A stretch of DNA of 64,000 nt from Quercus robur (taxonomy: Eukaryota; Streptophyta; Magnoliopsida; Fagales; Fagaceae), in the NCBI RefSeq assembly GCF_932294415.1, contig NC_065535.1:69681362-69745361 (forward strand), given 5' to 3'. This document shows, piece by piece, positions 20,932 to 33,872 of the stretch (position 1 is the stretch's first letter; every line of letters starts with the position of its first letter). Under the pieces are notes generated by a model, which made no database searches, was not told the origin of the DNA, and was given only the letters and a program-made list of their open reading frames with translations. Position numbers and translations under genes: made by a program.

Positions 20932-22689
20932 CTTCTAATCTATGTGTTTCTTAACCGGTAATTAACATGCAAGGAGGGAGGGAAAAAAAAGGCATCAATT
21001 GTCAATTCACTATACTAATTTTTTTTGGTCTGAATATTCAGTCTATTGATTAAAAAAAAAAAAAAACAGATGTACATGTTTATTCTTTTGAGAGAGGGAA
21101 ATGTATAGACATAAATAGATTTGTAACAAATAATAGTTGGACCTTATCAAGATCAGTAGAGTTTTCCACCATAGGTAGTGGCCAAGTTATCATAACAACA
21201 AAATTAAAAGATTGTTTGAGCCCTAATTTAGTCAAAATATTCGAACATTAATTAGTTGCACGATAAAATGTTTTCAAAAATATATTGATTTATTGACATA
21301 AATAAACCCTTCCCTAGAAGTGAACCCCCTTTTGTTCCAACCTTCCAACAACTTTATAAAAAATAAAAATAAAAAACTTTGAATTATGTATTGGGCAAAT
21401 AATCAAACCTACAATTCTTCAATTGATCACATGGTAGTTGAACTCATGTATTTTCTTCCCAAGAATTATCAATTATGTTATTTCGTTATACATTTCTCTT
21501 GCACCAAAATTTAGTAGGACAAATGGGATGAGATATTAAATTAAGCCAACCCATTTTAATTTTAAACACACCCACATGAAGTTCCAAGCCCAGATAGCAC
21601 GTCAATCCAAATTCAGCCTAAAAGCCAAGTTGTAATCATGCTTTCCTACAATATGCTTTCTAAACAAAACCATATCTTACTCTTTCCCAGGAGCATGAAT
21701 ATTGATTAATTTGATTTATATGTTTATTTATTATTTATTAGAGTTTCAACTTGTGGCGTCTGCTTTTTATGATTGTGTTATTTATTCAACTATCGGAAAC
21801 TTTACCAGTTGAATCCACACCCCACCTAGTTACCTAGTTAATAAGTAGTATTTCTTATATACAAGTTACTACAAGGCTCTTCTCAACAAAAAAAAAAAAG
21901 AAGTTACTACAAGGAAACTTCAAAGGAAGAATCAAATGGTAGTAGATTCATGCAAATTGAATATATATTAAAAAAAGAAAGGGAAAGAAATCATAGACTG
22001 GGCATGGTGATGGTATCAACCCATGAAGGCATGCCCTACTACTTTCATTGATAATAACATGTACACTTATTTATTTATTTGACTTTTCCTAAATTGATGA
22101 GCAATACTTCTATGTGAATTTTTCCTTCCAGGCAGACTATATTTTTATATTGGTTTATAACACACAACCTTAGACTTGTCGATTATACAAGAAGTTTTTG
22201 CAGGTAGGTGATAACTGATAATGGAATTAATAACGTTTTTTCATTCACTACCCGTGGGACTTAATAGTACTTATAACATAGTATAAAACCTAAAGGAGTA
22301 TAAAACCTAAAGCAAAAAAAACACTTCAACTGGGGAGAGGGGACGGTACAAACCCACCAGGTCTTTTTTGTGAAATGTTGACCACAAATGATAATTGATA
22401 AGATCATCATCAGTTCTAATTTCTATATTATTTTATTGGAGTATGAGTATCCTTGCCATTTGTATAATTTTGTACAATATAGCACGGAAAGTTGACTAAT
22501 TAATTTTTTTTGATAGAGACTAATTAAAATTAAAACAATGTAATTGTACCGTTTCCTTTTTTAGAAGTTGAATTGTTTAAAAGGTGATTTTTTTTTTTTA
22601 AATATATTAATCAGCGGTAGTATGTTTGTGTGATGCACTGATTAATTAAAAAAATAAAAATAAAATCAAACAAAAAAAATTACGTATGT

Positions 22690-24990
22690 TACGTGGTAAA
22701 AACATCTAGTACAAAACCAATTTTTTACAAAAAGGAAAAAGAAAAAGAAATTGCTTTGATGATTAAAAAAAGTATGATAAATGATGAATTTCTTTTAATT
22801 TCTTGAAGTTTTAGTAATAGAGTTTTAATGGATTATTTTTTTAAAATTTCTTGAAACTTGGGTAATAGAATTTCAAATTATCTTCATAATTTGAAGGTAT
22901 TTATAGAATTATAGTGATTCACACAATATAAATATCGTGTGTAAGATTGAATTTTTAATATCTTAATCTTGTAGTATGCTTGTGTAATAAATGGGTTAAT
23001 TAAAAATGATACGAAAAAAAAAAGATTTTATTAATATCATTAAAACTAAACTTGATTAGCATGTTGAGAATCTATATATAGCTGACTCAAAAATTTTAAG
23101 AGTAGGGTTTGTTTATTATCATTGTAATATTATTGAACAATAAAACAACTAGAACAAAAGGGGAAAATTTCAACTAACATGGTGGAAGAATATCATATAA
23201 GATCAATTTTTTTATAAAAAAAAAAACTAAAATCATTGTATATTTTTAAAATCTATCTATAATAAATAAAAAATCTCTTTTATATTTTTATAAATTTTTG
23301 GTAATATATAATTTAACTTAAAATAAATTATTTTAATAATTTTAATATACTAATAATGAGCTATATAATATAAACACGTCATACAACATGTAACCTTATA
23401 TTTAATCACATAGCATTAATATGGAATGTGTAAGGACTAGAAGTATGGCCCAAGTCCACTTAAAACAGTGTGACTCAGTACAATAAGCTCAATACAATAG
23501 ATTTGTAAGAGAATGGGTTCTATGAGCTAACCACAACACAGAGCAATTTCAGACTTGAGAATAACTGGCCTAACGCAATTAATATGAACATAAGAGACAC
23601 AAATTTAGCATAAAGTCTTCCTTGGGCAGGTCCAAGAATGGGTTGTTCATTAAAAGTCAATGATAATCCTTTTACAATGAGTTTCAGTTTTCTCTCACTT
23701 ACTTTTTTTTGTGTGTTAAATGTGCATCCACTTTTTTAGAGGATTTCCTTGCCTTATATAGCTCCTCCCATTGCATCTCAACCCTCCATCTGTACCTTTC
23801 AGAGGGAATGGTTTGGATGCTTGTCCAATCAAGACCCTTCTGGAGGTGGTAAAGAGATTTGTGAGCTGTTAAGTCACTGTTCAGGTGTATTTTCCTCGTA
23901 AATGTGGCCAGTTCAGTTGGTGTAGAGTATTGAATGTGGAGGTAATGGCCACCTCCCCAAATATTTCCTTTTTCCGTTGCTTGCATGACTTTGGTGTCTT
24001 CCGTATTGCTTCACTTTTTGGTGTAGGAAGCCAAATAAGGTTCTCCCGAGGTGCATTTGCTCCTCGGGCTCCTCGGATGACGGGCCATTTAGTCTTTTTT
24101 CCTTAGACCCCTTACCCTAAGTTTTAGCCCGGTTCCGCGTGGTCTTGACACTTTCTCTCCTCGGTCCTAGCCCACGTGTCACACTTGGGTTAACACATGT
24201 GTGGGCCTTTGATTATCCTCGGGTCAGGGCCTATGGGCCTTAGAGTGTTCTTGGATCATTTGCTCCCACAAAATATAAGGTCCAAATTTTAATATAATTT
24301 TAAACCATATAAAAATTATTAATGCTACATAGCAAAAGCATATAGTATAAAACCAGATTTTTATAAAAATAAAAAATTGTGGTTTATGATTAAAAAGTTT
24401 AAGATAAATGATAAAAAAATTTAATATCTTAAAATATTTTGGCAGTAGAGTTTTATGTATTGATATTTTCAAATGTCTTGAAACTCCCACAATAGAATTT
24501 TCCCTATACAATTGTTTTCATAATTTTAATGAATTTATAGTGAACCACATGGTACAAGGCTAGTGTCATATAACATGTAACACGTATATAAATTCAGAAG
24601 TAGGGCATGTAAGACCTTAACTTTGATTATATTACTATAGTATTATGCTTGTGTAATACATAGCTTAATTAAAATCATATGAGATTAAAGAAAATATTTT
24701 ATTAATCTCATAAAAATTGAAAAATAAAATAAAGGGGAAGATATTAAGTTACTTGGTGGAAGAATATCATGTAATATTATATTTTGTATAAAAAAAATCT
24801 CAAAGTTATTTTAGATTATTAGAATAATTTAGAAATAAAACTATGGTCGGTTGTTAAAATAATGCAAAATAAACAATGAATTTTTTAATTTAATTTAATC
24901 TAAAATAAATTATTCTAATAATTTTAATATATTTAACAAAAATATGTCATATAACACTTATATTGAGTTGCATAGCATGATCATGAAATG
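22690..24990. repeat. Old diverged tandem duplication (two units), split by an LTR-like insertion
   Basis: Unit 1 (about 22690-23428) and unit 2 (about 24318-24990) share the same order of landmarks: an 'acaaaaccaattttttacaaaaa' type start, 'gattaaaaa..agtatgataaatgat', 'cttgtgtaata', 'ggtggaagaatatcat', and an end 'cat(a)caaca..ttatatt..catagcat..atg'. Differences and small indels are many, so the duplication is old. The insertion at 23429-24270 separates the units. Confidence 0.65.
23429..24270. mobile_element. LTR-like insertion (probable solo LTR), about 842 bp
   Basis: It begins TGTAAGGACTAGAAG and ends ...TTTGCTCCCACA, and is much richer in G+C than the flanks. It carries the CTCCTCGG word several times (24059-24077, 24157-24165). 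It sits between the two old tandem units. I find no convincing 5-bp target duplication (GAATG or TGGAA against AAATA), so the exact ends are uncertain. Open frames inside show no protein homology that I recognise. Confidence 0.55.
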
Positions 24991-25034
24991 CATGTAAACC
25001 CCACTCTTAATATATTACATGGGAATGTTTTGCC

Positions 25035-25065
<31 letters not shown>

Positions 25066-25771
25066 TTAATTTTTATTTGGAAAATAGTAAAGCAAATCAT
25101 AGAATTTGTACAAGAAAGACCAAAGACAATGTAATTATAATTTATTTAAAGAAGAACAAATGTTATTCAAAATGAATTTGCTTAGCGTTGTTTCTTCTAA
25201 CCTAATAGAACTTTTTACTAGGGTGTGTATGGGTTGGGTTGGAGGATTTTTTAAACCTAACCCAATAATGTCAGGTTGAGATATTTCCAATCCAACCCAA
25301 TTCATGTGGGTTAGATTGGGTTGAGTTAGGTCAGTAGGTTGTACTTACATGTTTTATGACATGTAAATAATTAGAATTTTGTTAACTATTTAATTTATTT
25401 TTTCAAGAAATCATTACAATTCGTATAATATGTCTAAATTATAATATTGCAAATTTCCAAGTTCCTCAAAATTAATTTCTGAAAAACAAAATAAATTAAA
25501 CTAAAGAAATTTAATAAAACAAACTTATATATGTGATGTGTTGGCTCAAATAGGTTTAAAAAAAAAAAAAAATCAACCCAAAATTATGAGGCTCAAAATT
25601 AAATTCTAATCCAACCCAATTCACCAATTCACAAAACCCAATCCTGGATGTCGAGTTGGGATTGAGTTGGGTCAATTTGGTCATATTAGCAAGTTGGATG
25701 CATACCTGGGTAAGTTTTAATGGATTCCAATTATTATGAAATAGATTAACCTGCTTTATACCTCTCGTTTT

Positions 25772-25803
<32 letters not shown>

Positions 25804-27454
25804 TTTGTGGGGGCTCAAAACCTTCTTTATACCTTTATATATAAATATAATATTTAGTGCTTTTGTTTTAAGGATTTTTGTTAACAGATGCTCTAATTTT
25901 TTTGACAATTTTTTTTTTCTATTTTTCCATAAAAATGGTATTATAATTTTTTTTAAAAAGTGGTTTGCTAATAAATAGTTTATTGACACCCAATAACCAA
26001 ACTCATTAATATTAGCCAAAGATAAATAGTAGTAAGGAAAAAAAAAAGTATTTATTTGAGGGACCCACAAAAACTCAATTATGCAATGATAACAGCTAGT
26101 ATGCTTGGTTGACTTGGTGTATCATCTACTGTCCACTTTGAGAATTGACCCGTTTGATTTGGGCAAGTCAAGTCGGTCGTTCGAATAAAATCAGAGATTA
26201 GTCAACATTAGTATAATCTAACCCGGCAAGTATTCTTTCTTCCAATCCCCAAGTTACACCATTCCAACGTTGTGGCTCTGTGTATGTGGTTGTGGACCAT
26301 TTCTTAAATCTCAATGAAGATGACAATGATGCACAATCTATGTATATATCGTGTACCATTATTGTTTCATAATCTTTAATATCTTCTGTGTGAGACTCAC
26401 ATGTTATGAAAGATGGGAAATATATTAATACTTGATAATTTTAGATAATTAATTTGTCATGTACGATGGGGGCTTATAGTTTTCGAAATGAGTTTGAAAG
26501 TAAACATGATTTGATCCCTTAGACGTTGATGTTGGAGATAGATTTATCCCGTACAACAAATCAAATTGCCAAGCACAAAGCCTAATTAGCCTTTAGATGT
26601 TGATGTAGGAGAAAGACTTGTTACTATTAATAAATCAATTGTGACATAATGATATGATACTCCATGTTCTGCAAGAAACTTATAAGGTACGTTTAGTACT
26701 GTAAACATTAAATTGATTCGTACTTATACAATTAAAATAGGAATTGGGAGGTTCACTTTATTCTTTTTAATATATAGATGGAGTTCAAGATAGTTATACT
26801 TGTAGAGAGGATAAAGACTAAAGACTAAGCAAGAAAGAATAGTCCACGGAAGAGAGGGACAAAAATTTATCCCTTATATTGATTGGTTATCACGGAAAAA
26901 ATGGGGGAAAATAGTTTATATTAATAGTTTATTTTTAATTAAAAAATTAAAAATTAAAACATTCTTTAATTAAATTGCAAAATTATTCATAATATTGTAT
27001 GTATTTTTCCTATTTTTTTATAATTTCTTTAAAGTAAACCAATATTTTTTTTAATTAAAGAAAAAGATTAAATACATTATTATGAATTTTAAAGATATAT
27101 ATACTCATTTATATTATTTAAAATTTGTTATTGAAATAAAGTAATAAAGTTCATTTTGCCTTAAAACGTAGAGAAGCAATTTTTTTTTTTTTTGAGGACA
27201 AGCTAATAGGTAGTCCCTTTCCATGGGCCCAAACCCATCTCTTCCATTTCAGAGTGGGTCTTCTCCTTGTCTAGGAAATATGGGTTGGGCCCAAAATCTA
27301 TTTTGAAATCTCTATTTGGTCTTTGCATTTGTTTTGCCTTTAATGTGAGGGAGGGACTGTTTTTATCTTGGGGTTTCGGGGCCTTTAAGTGGGAGTTGTA
27401 TATGGTTGGGGTTAGGTTGGATATTAAGTATTTTTTACGGCCTACTTCTTTGTT
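24949..27454. repeat. Tandem segmental duplication, unit A (2506 bp)
   Basis: The unit runs from ATATAACACTTATATTGAG to the 'ggttggatattaagtatttttt' end. It is repeated almost unchanged in unit B. Offsets between matching landmarks are 3142 bp in the region after the inserted LTR, which equals 2506 plus the 636 bp of the LTR and its target duplication. Inside are GGGTTGGGTTGG-rich segments (25230-25340, 25570-25700), poly-A and AT tracts, and one copy of the 'gaggacaagctaataggtag' block (27194-27437). No gene is visible. Confidence 0.9.
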
Positions 27455-27467
27455 ATATAACACTTAT

Positions 27468-28098
27468 TGTAGGGTCACATTTTTCAGGCCCGGCCCAAGA
27501 TGCTTGGGACCTTAGACCTGTGAGCCCGGTACAATGAATTTGTAGAGAGTGGGCCAAAGAGCTAGGCTTTTGATTTATGAACAACGATAATCGCGGCGTT
27601 TTTCATGGATCGAGTCTACCAGAGAGGATTGCTCCTTGGCACGGTCCAGGGAGCTTTTTCCGATGCCTCTGGTGGGATGGGGGGTCGTAGCCCCGCCTCC
27701 CCTGTCTCTTTCTCTTCCCTTTTTATAGTAGTTTCCTTCTTCCTGAATGGGGTCCCTGGGGTAGGTGTTTGTCCCATCAGCCCTTCTCTCCAGTTGTTGG
27801 GAGTGGTTATAAGGACAGAGAAGTATGGTCGTGTCAGGTATAAGGCACTGAATGCAATAATGACAGTCTTTCCCTTAGACACTTTCGTTTTCTCCGTTGT
27901 CCTTTTCTGCTTTAGTGCTTTTCCTGCTCTGTGGAACGATATGGAGTGTTATTACCGATGGCAGGTTACCTCTCTCATTCTCGGCTATATCCATGCCGAG
28001 GAGAATTTTCCCCATGGCCGAGGAGGGATGTTTTCTTGGGCTAAGCCCCTGGCCCGGTGTAGACATCGACGTGGGCCTATTGGTCTTTTACCCCCACA
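27468..28098. mobile_element. Solo LTR, 631 bp, CTTAT target duplication
   Basis: It begins TGTAGGGTCACA and ends ...TTACCCCCACA. The flanking 5-mers are CTTAT (27463-27467) and CTTAT (28099-28103). The uninterrupted site is preserved in unit A (ACACTTATATTGAG at about 24954), so the insertion is proved by an empty paralogous site. G+C is far above the surroundings. Open frames inside, including one of 167 codons, are chance. Confidence 0.92.
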
Positions 28099-28175
28099 CT
28101 TATATTGAGTTGCATAGCATGATCATGAAATGCATGTAAACCCCACTCTTAATATATTACATGGGAATGTTTTGC

Positions 28176-28224
<49 letters not shown>

Positions 28225-30352
28225 TTTTATTTGGAAAATAGTAAAGCAAATCATAGAATTTGTACAAGAAATACCAAAGATAATGTAATTATAATTTATT
28301 TAAAGAAGAACATATGTTATTCAAAATGAATTTGTTTAGTGTTGTTTCTTCTAACCTAATAGAACTTTTTACTAGGGTGTGTATGGGTTGGGTTGGTTGG
28401 AGGATTTTTTAAACCTAACCCAATAATTTCAGGTTGAGATATTTCCAATCCAACCCTATTCATGTGGGTTAGATTGGGTTGAGTTAGGTTAGTAGATTGT
28501 ACTTACATGTTTTATGACATGTAAATAATTAGAATTTTGTTAACTATTTAATTTATTTTTTCAATAAATCATTACAATTCGTATAATATGTCTAAATTAT
28601 AATATTGCAAATTTCCAAGTTCCTCAAAATTAATTTCTGAAAAACCAAAATAAATTAAACTAAAAAAATTTAATAAAACAGACTTATATATGTGATGTGT
28701 TGGCTCAAATAGGTTTAAAAAAAAAAAAAAAATCAACCCAAAATTATGAGGCTCAAAATTAAATTCTAATCCAACCCAATTCACCAATTCACAAAACCCA
28801 ATCCTAGATGTTGAGTTGGGATTGAGTTGGGTCAATTTGGTCATATTAGCGGGTTGGATGCATACCTGGGTAAGTTTTAATGGATTCCAATTATTATGAA
28901 ATAGATTAACCATCTTTATACCTCTTTTTTTTTTTTTTGGGCTCAAAACCTTCTTTATACCTTTATATATAAATATAATATTTAGTGCTTTTGTTTTAAG
29001 GATTTTTGTTAACAGATGCTCTAATTTTTTTTTAAATTTTTTTTCTTTCTATTTTTCCATAAAAATGGTATTATAATTTTTTTTAAATGGTTTGCTAATA
29101 AATAGTTTATTGACACCCAATAACCAAACTCATTAATATTAGCTAAAGATAAATAGTAGTAAGGAAAAAAAAAAGTATTTATTTGAGGGACCCACGAAAA
29201 CTCAATTATGTAATGATAACAACTAGTATGCTTGGTTGACTTGGTGTATCATCTACTGTCCACTTTGAGAATTGACCCGTTTGATTTGGGCAAGTCAAGT
29301 CGGTCGTTCGAATAAAATCAGAGATTAGTCGACATTAGTATAATCTAACCCGGCAAGTATTCTTTCTTCCAATCCCCAAGTTTCACCATTCCAACGTTGT
29401 GGCTTTGTGTATGTGGTTGTGGACCATTTCTTAAATCTCAATGAAGATGACAATGACGCACAATCTATGTATATATCGTGTACCATTATCGTTTCATAAT
29501 CTTTAATATCTTCTGTGTAAGACTCACATGCTATGAAAGACGAGAAATATATTAATACTTGATAATTTTAAATAATTAATTTGTCATGTACGATGGGGGT
29601 TTATAGTATTCAAAACGAGTTTGAAAGCTTATAGTATTCGAAACGAGTTTGAAAGTAAACATGATTTGATCCCTTAGACGTTGATGTTGGAGATAGATTT
29701 ATCCCGTACAACAAATCAAATTGCCAAGCACAAAGCTTAATTAGCCTTTAGATGTTGATGTAGGAGAAAGACTTGTTACATATAATAAATCAATTGTAAC
29801 ATAATGATATGATACTCCATATTCTGCAAGAAACTTATAAGGTACGTTTAGTACTGTAAACATTAAATTGATTCATACTTATACAATTAAAATGGGAATT
29901 GGGAGGTTCACTTTATTCTTTTTAATATATAGATGGAGTTCAAGATAGTTATACTTGTAGAGAGGATAAAGACTAAAGACTAAGCAAGAAAGAATAGTCC
30001 ATGGAAGAGAGGGACAAAAATTTATCCCTTATATTGATTGGTTATCACGGAAAAAATGGGGGAAAATAGTTTATATTAATAGTTTATTTTTAATTAAAAA
30101 TTAAAAATTAAAACATTCTTTAATTAAATTGCAAAATTATTCATAATATTGTATGTATTTTTCCTATTTTCTCATAATTTCTTTAAAGTAAACCAATATA
30201 TTTTTTTAATTAAAGAAAAAGATTAAATACATTATTATGAATTTTAAAGATATATATACTCATTTATATTATTTAAAATTTGTTATTGAAATAAAGTAAT
30301 AAAGTTCATTTTGCTTTAAAACGTAGAGAAGCTTCTTTTTTTTTTTTTTTTG

Positions 30353-31170
30353 GAGGACAAGCTAATAGGTAGTCCCTTTCCATGGTCCCAAACCCATCTC
30401 TTCCATTTCAGAGTGGGTCTTCTCCTTGTCCAGGAAATATGGGTTGGGCCCAAAATCTATTTTGAAATCTCTATTTGGTCTTTGCATTTGTTTTGCCTTT
30501 AATGTGAGGGAGGGACTGTCTTTATCTAGGGGTTGAGGGGCCTTTAAGTGGGAGTTGCATATGGTTGGGGTTAGGTTGGATATTAAGTATTTTTTTCATC
30601 TACACCCATCTCTCTTTTCTTTTTTTCTTTTTTGAGGACAAGCTAATAGGTAGTCCCTTTCCATGGGCCCAAACCCATCTCTTCCATTTCAGAGTGGGAT
30701 TTTCCTTGTCCAGGAAATATGGGTTGGGCCCAAAATCTATTTTGAAATCTCTATTTGGTCTTTGCATTTGTTTTGCCTTTAATGTGAGGGAGACTGTCTT
30801 TATCTAGGGGTTGAGGGGCCTTTAAGTGGGAGTTGCATATGGTTGGGGTTAGGTTGGATATTAAGTATTTTTTTCATCTAAACCCATCTCTCTTTTCTTT
30901 TTTTCTTTTTTGAGGACAAGCTAATAGGTAGTCCCTTTCCATGGGCCCAAACCCATCTCTTCCATTTCAGAGTGGGTCTTCTCCTTGTCCAGGAAATATG
31001 GGTTGGGCCCAAAATCTATTTTGAAATCTCTATTTGGTCTTTGCATTTGTTTTGCCTTTAATGTGAGGGAGGGACTGTCTTTATCAGGGGTTGAGGGGCC
31101 TTTAAGTGGGAGTTGTATATGGTTGGGGTTATTTTGGATATTAAGTATTTTTTTCATCTAAACCCATCTC
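30353..31170. repeat. Triplicated block of about 280 bp
   Basis: Three consecutive copies of a block starting GAGGACAAGCTAATAGGTAG and ending near 'tattaagtatttttttcatct'. Copy 2 lacks a few bases (TTTTCC against TCTTCTCC; GGGAGACTG against GGGAGGGACTG). The joins carry a 'cccatctctcttttctttttttc' linker. Short open frames here are by-products of the repeat. Confidence 0.92.
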
Positions 31171-32209
31171 TTTTAGATTGAGAAATCCCCAGTCCAACCA
31201 ATTTCATAGTAGTTCTAAAAACCAACCAAACTCAACCCAACTCATAAGGGTCAAGTTGGATTAGATTTAAGTCATCAAGTTGGGATAATTTTGTTAGGTA
31301 TAATTTAAAAGAGGTTTTATTCAATTATGTAAGCCCATTAATTATTCAATAAATAATTGTCATTTACACAATTGAGCATAACATTCCAAGTTCATCCAAA
31401 TTGAGTCTCAAAATACCAAAATAAATTAAATTAACAAAGTTAAGGGTAAGTCTTAAAATTCAAATAAATAAATAAAATACATAATTTTAAAAATGTAGCA
31501 TGTGTTAGGTTGGTTGTGGGTTGAAACTTTTGCCAACTTGAACTGACCCATCCTAAGCTTAAAAAAGGAGCCCAACCCAATTTGTGAACCAACGAAAAAT
31601 CAACTTGAGACTTTAGGTTGGATTACGTATGTCATTGGTGAACACACCCCTTTCCCCTCACCCTGCCAAAAAAGAAGCCATCAATGCTTGATTGGAATAG
31701 TTTTGGAAGTTTTTGCTGAGATATAGTTGCAGATAGACTCCTAATCATTACTTCCTAGATAAGAGTATGTTAAAACTATGTAGTTTCCAATTAAATTCCA
31801 ACACCTAATTGCCTTAATTAATAAAATACAAACAGTATTATCTTTTTGAAGGACAATTAAATTCGATGCATCTATGGATTTGAATTTAATTAGGAATCTT
31901 AACTTATTACTCCTAAGTTATTGTGCCTAAGACCCATAAGAATATTTCTTATTATCTTGGTAAATTTTGTCTAGGACTATAAATAAACTGAACTATCAAT
32001 GCTCAATTCGAGCTTAACTTGGGGGGAAAAATATTTTTGTTCTTTTATTCAACAAATGACCCAAACTCAAGGCTAAATTTGGATTTGAGTACTAAACAAA
32101 GTGAGGTTAAACATAATTATGTGTTTATAATATTTGCTCATAAGAATAAGACTAGATTTATATACAATATTATATGTACCTATAAAAAAAAAAAAACTTA
32201 TATAGACTT

Positions 32210-32585
32210 AGTGAGTGTTTGGTTTGCGCATCTCTCCTCCTGAGTCTGCGTTTTTTTTTTAACCAGCGCCCATTGCACTGTTCATGGGACATGAACATTG
32301 CATTTAGGCTAATGAACAATAATCGTAGTATGAACAATAACTTTTTTTATTATTTTTTTATTGTTTTCAGCAAAATAAGCGGTATCCAAACAGACACCGC
32401 TTATTTTGTTGAAAACTGAAAACTTATTGCTGAAAATATTGTAGAAAAATATTTTTTTATTGCTGCAAATTATTATTCACGCGTTTTTATCACTTGCCTG
32501 GTCCATGAACAGTGCCACGAACCAGTAAAAAAAAACGCAATTTACACAAACACAGCCGCAAACGCTACACAAATGCACCCTTAAG
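32210..32585. mobile_element. MITE of the GTTTGG family, copy 1
   Basis: It contains the family landmarks 'accagcgcc..gcac/tgttcat', 'aaaataagcggtatccaaacag' and 'gctgaaaactgaaaac'. The ends are diverged (GTGTTTGGTTTGCGC to GCGGC AAACGCTAC), so limits are approximate. Confidence 0.55.
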
Positions 32586-33248
32586 ATTAGATTGTGTAAC
32601 TTAGTAAACAAGTTCATAAAATATCAAATTATCATTTATTATTTATTCATAATATAAATAGTCAATTTCGTAGTAAAAATTGTATATAATTTCTTAACAA
32701 TGTAAAGTTGGTGAATGTGATTTTTATAAATTTATAAACGAAATTTATTCTATCTAATTAACTCAAATAATATAATTTCAACTCTAATTTAGCTATGTGT
32801 TATTAGCATAGATTTGTAAAGTAAAAAAAATTTAAATTAGTCAAGTAGCTTGTAAAAAAAAGTTTGAGCTTGTTTGACAAAAAAAAAAAAAAAAAAAAGA
32901 AAAAAGTACCAAATATTAACATGTAATCTAATCTAGTTTAGTTACAAGCTTTTCAAAATAAAATTAGATGAACAGTCCAAAACTTTTAATACTCAGTTCA
33001 ATTAGACTCAACTCGTTTCCACTACTCTCCCTAATAACAACAGTGAAGTGAGTTTCATTCTGACATTGAATCAATGTACAGCAAACAAGTAAACAATGCG
33101 CATGTCATCTAGCAAAATCCTAGAAAACTACAGTTACTCTTGCTCTTGAGCTTCCAAATCCTTAGATTTCAGGGGGTTAAGGTAGTTTGTCCTTGGGGGA
33201 ATGAATTATGGAAGAGCGTGGGAGTGGTTTTACCTGCTGCTTCTCATA

Positions 33249-33524
33249 GTTAAGGCTGGGTTTGGATTCAGCTTTTGCGTTTTACGTTTGCATTTTCAGC
33301 AGTTTTTTTTTTTTTTTTTGAGCCGGTTTTGTTGACTTTTCCACAGTGAACAGTATATCTGTGCACTGTTCACGAACTCTTAAATTCCACTTTTCAGCAA
33401 CTTTTTCATTAAAAATAAGTCTCACGGCACTATTCACACATTTAAAAATTATTTTGTTACAGTGTTTTCAGTTTTTAGTTTTCAGTTTCAGCAAAATAAG
33501 TTCTATCCAAACAGACTCTAAATG
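33249..33524. mobile_element. MITE of the GTTTGG family, copy 2
   Basis: Begins GGGTTTGGATTCAGC and ends ...TTCTATCCAAACAGACTC, with the internal 'acagtgaacagtatatctgtgcactgttcac' palindrome and 'cagtttcagcaaaataag'. The terminal GTTTGGAT/ATCCAAAC are complementary. Confidence 0.65.
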
Positions 33525-33872
33525 TTAAGTAAAATACATCAATTATTTTCATTTCCCTAGGATGTTTAAGAAGAAAATTTTACGAGGGTCCAGCTAGCAT
33601 GCAGTGCATTTGCTCATGAACACACCAAGTATGCATCTTGCAGCCAATGTGCAAAGTCATGGATGCAAGCCAAATCCATGTTACAAACAATAACTCTAGA
33701 GCCACAACTATTTTTTCTTTTACAAAATGCTGCACTTTAGTATTGATTTCTTTAACAAAGAACAAAGTACAAAACGCACCAAAAGAATAAAAATTCACAG
33801 CACCATCATATTATCTGGGTTCTTTTTATCATCAAAACAATCTCCGAGGGACAGTGCTCAGCAATAAGAGAT

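Larger units (their letters stand above)
17615..22680. other. 3' UTR of the GT17 gene, then intergenic DNA without a supported gene
   Basis: The first several hundred bases (to about 18200) have balanced composition and are probably the 3' UTR. Beyond it I see no coding region. Present are an (AT)n run at 20890-20929, a TTC repeat at 20425-20446, and a possible SINE at 19541-19621. A GC-richer patch at 20515-20750 has an 80-codon open frame with no recognisable protein. Confidence 0.6.
27455..31170. repeat. Tandem segmental duplication, unit B, with solo LTR and expanded end
   Basis: Near-identical copy of 24949-27454, interrupted at its start by the solo LTR 27468-28098. It differs by scattered substitutions, a longer (TA)n at 28180-28216, and an extra 29-bp direct repeat (29607-29655, 'gagtttgaaag..tagtattcgaaac'). 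Its end block is present three times (starts about 30353, 30634 and 30912; periods about 281 and 278 bp) against once in unit A. Confidence 0.9.
31171..33872. other. Intergenic DNA with two foldback-type elements
   Basis: No gene. 31180-31620 is a further diverged 'caacccaactcataagggt' element related to the GGGTTGGG segments of the duplicated unit. Two members of a GTTTGGAT/ATCCAAAC MITE family lie at about 32210-32585 and 33249-33524. The part 33540-33872 is probably the 3' UTR of the minus-strand CRM gene. Confidence 0.6.

Noticed and set aside
23429-24270. Full LTR retrotransposon
   Set aside because: Only one LTR-like body with TG...CA ends, no internal domains, and no convincing target duplication. 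Kept as a probable solo LTR with low confidence.
27605-28108. Open frame of 167 codons on the plus strand
   Set aside because: It lies inside the solo LTR 27468-28098 and runs past its end. It shows no recognisable domain, and an LTR is non-coding.
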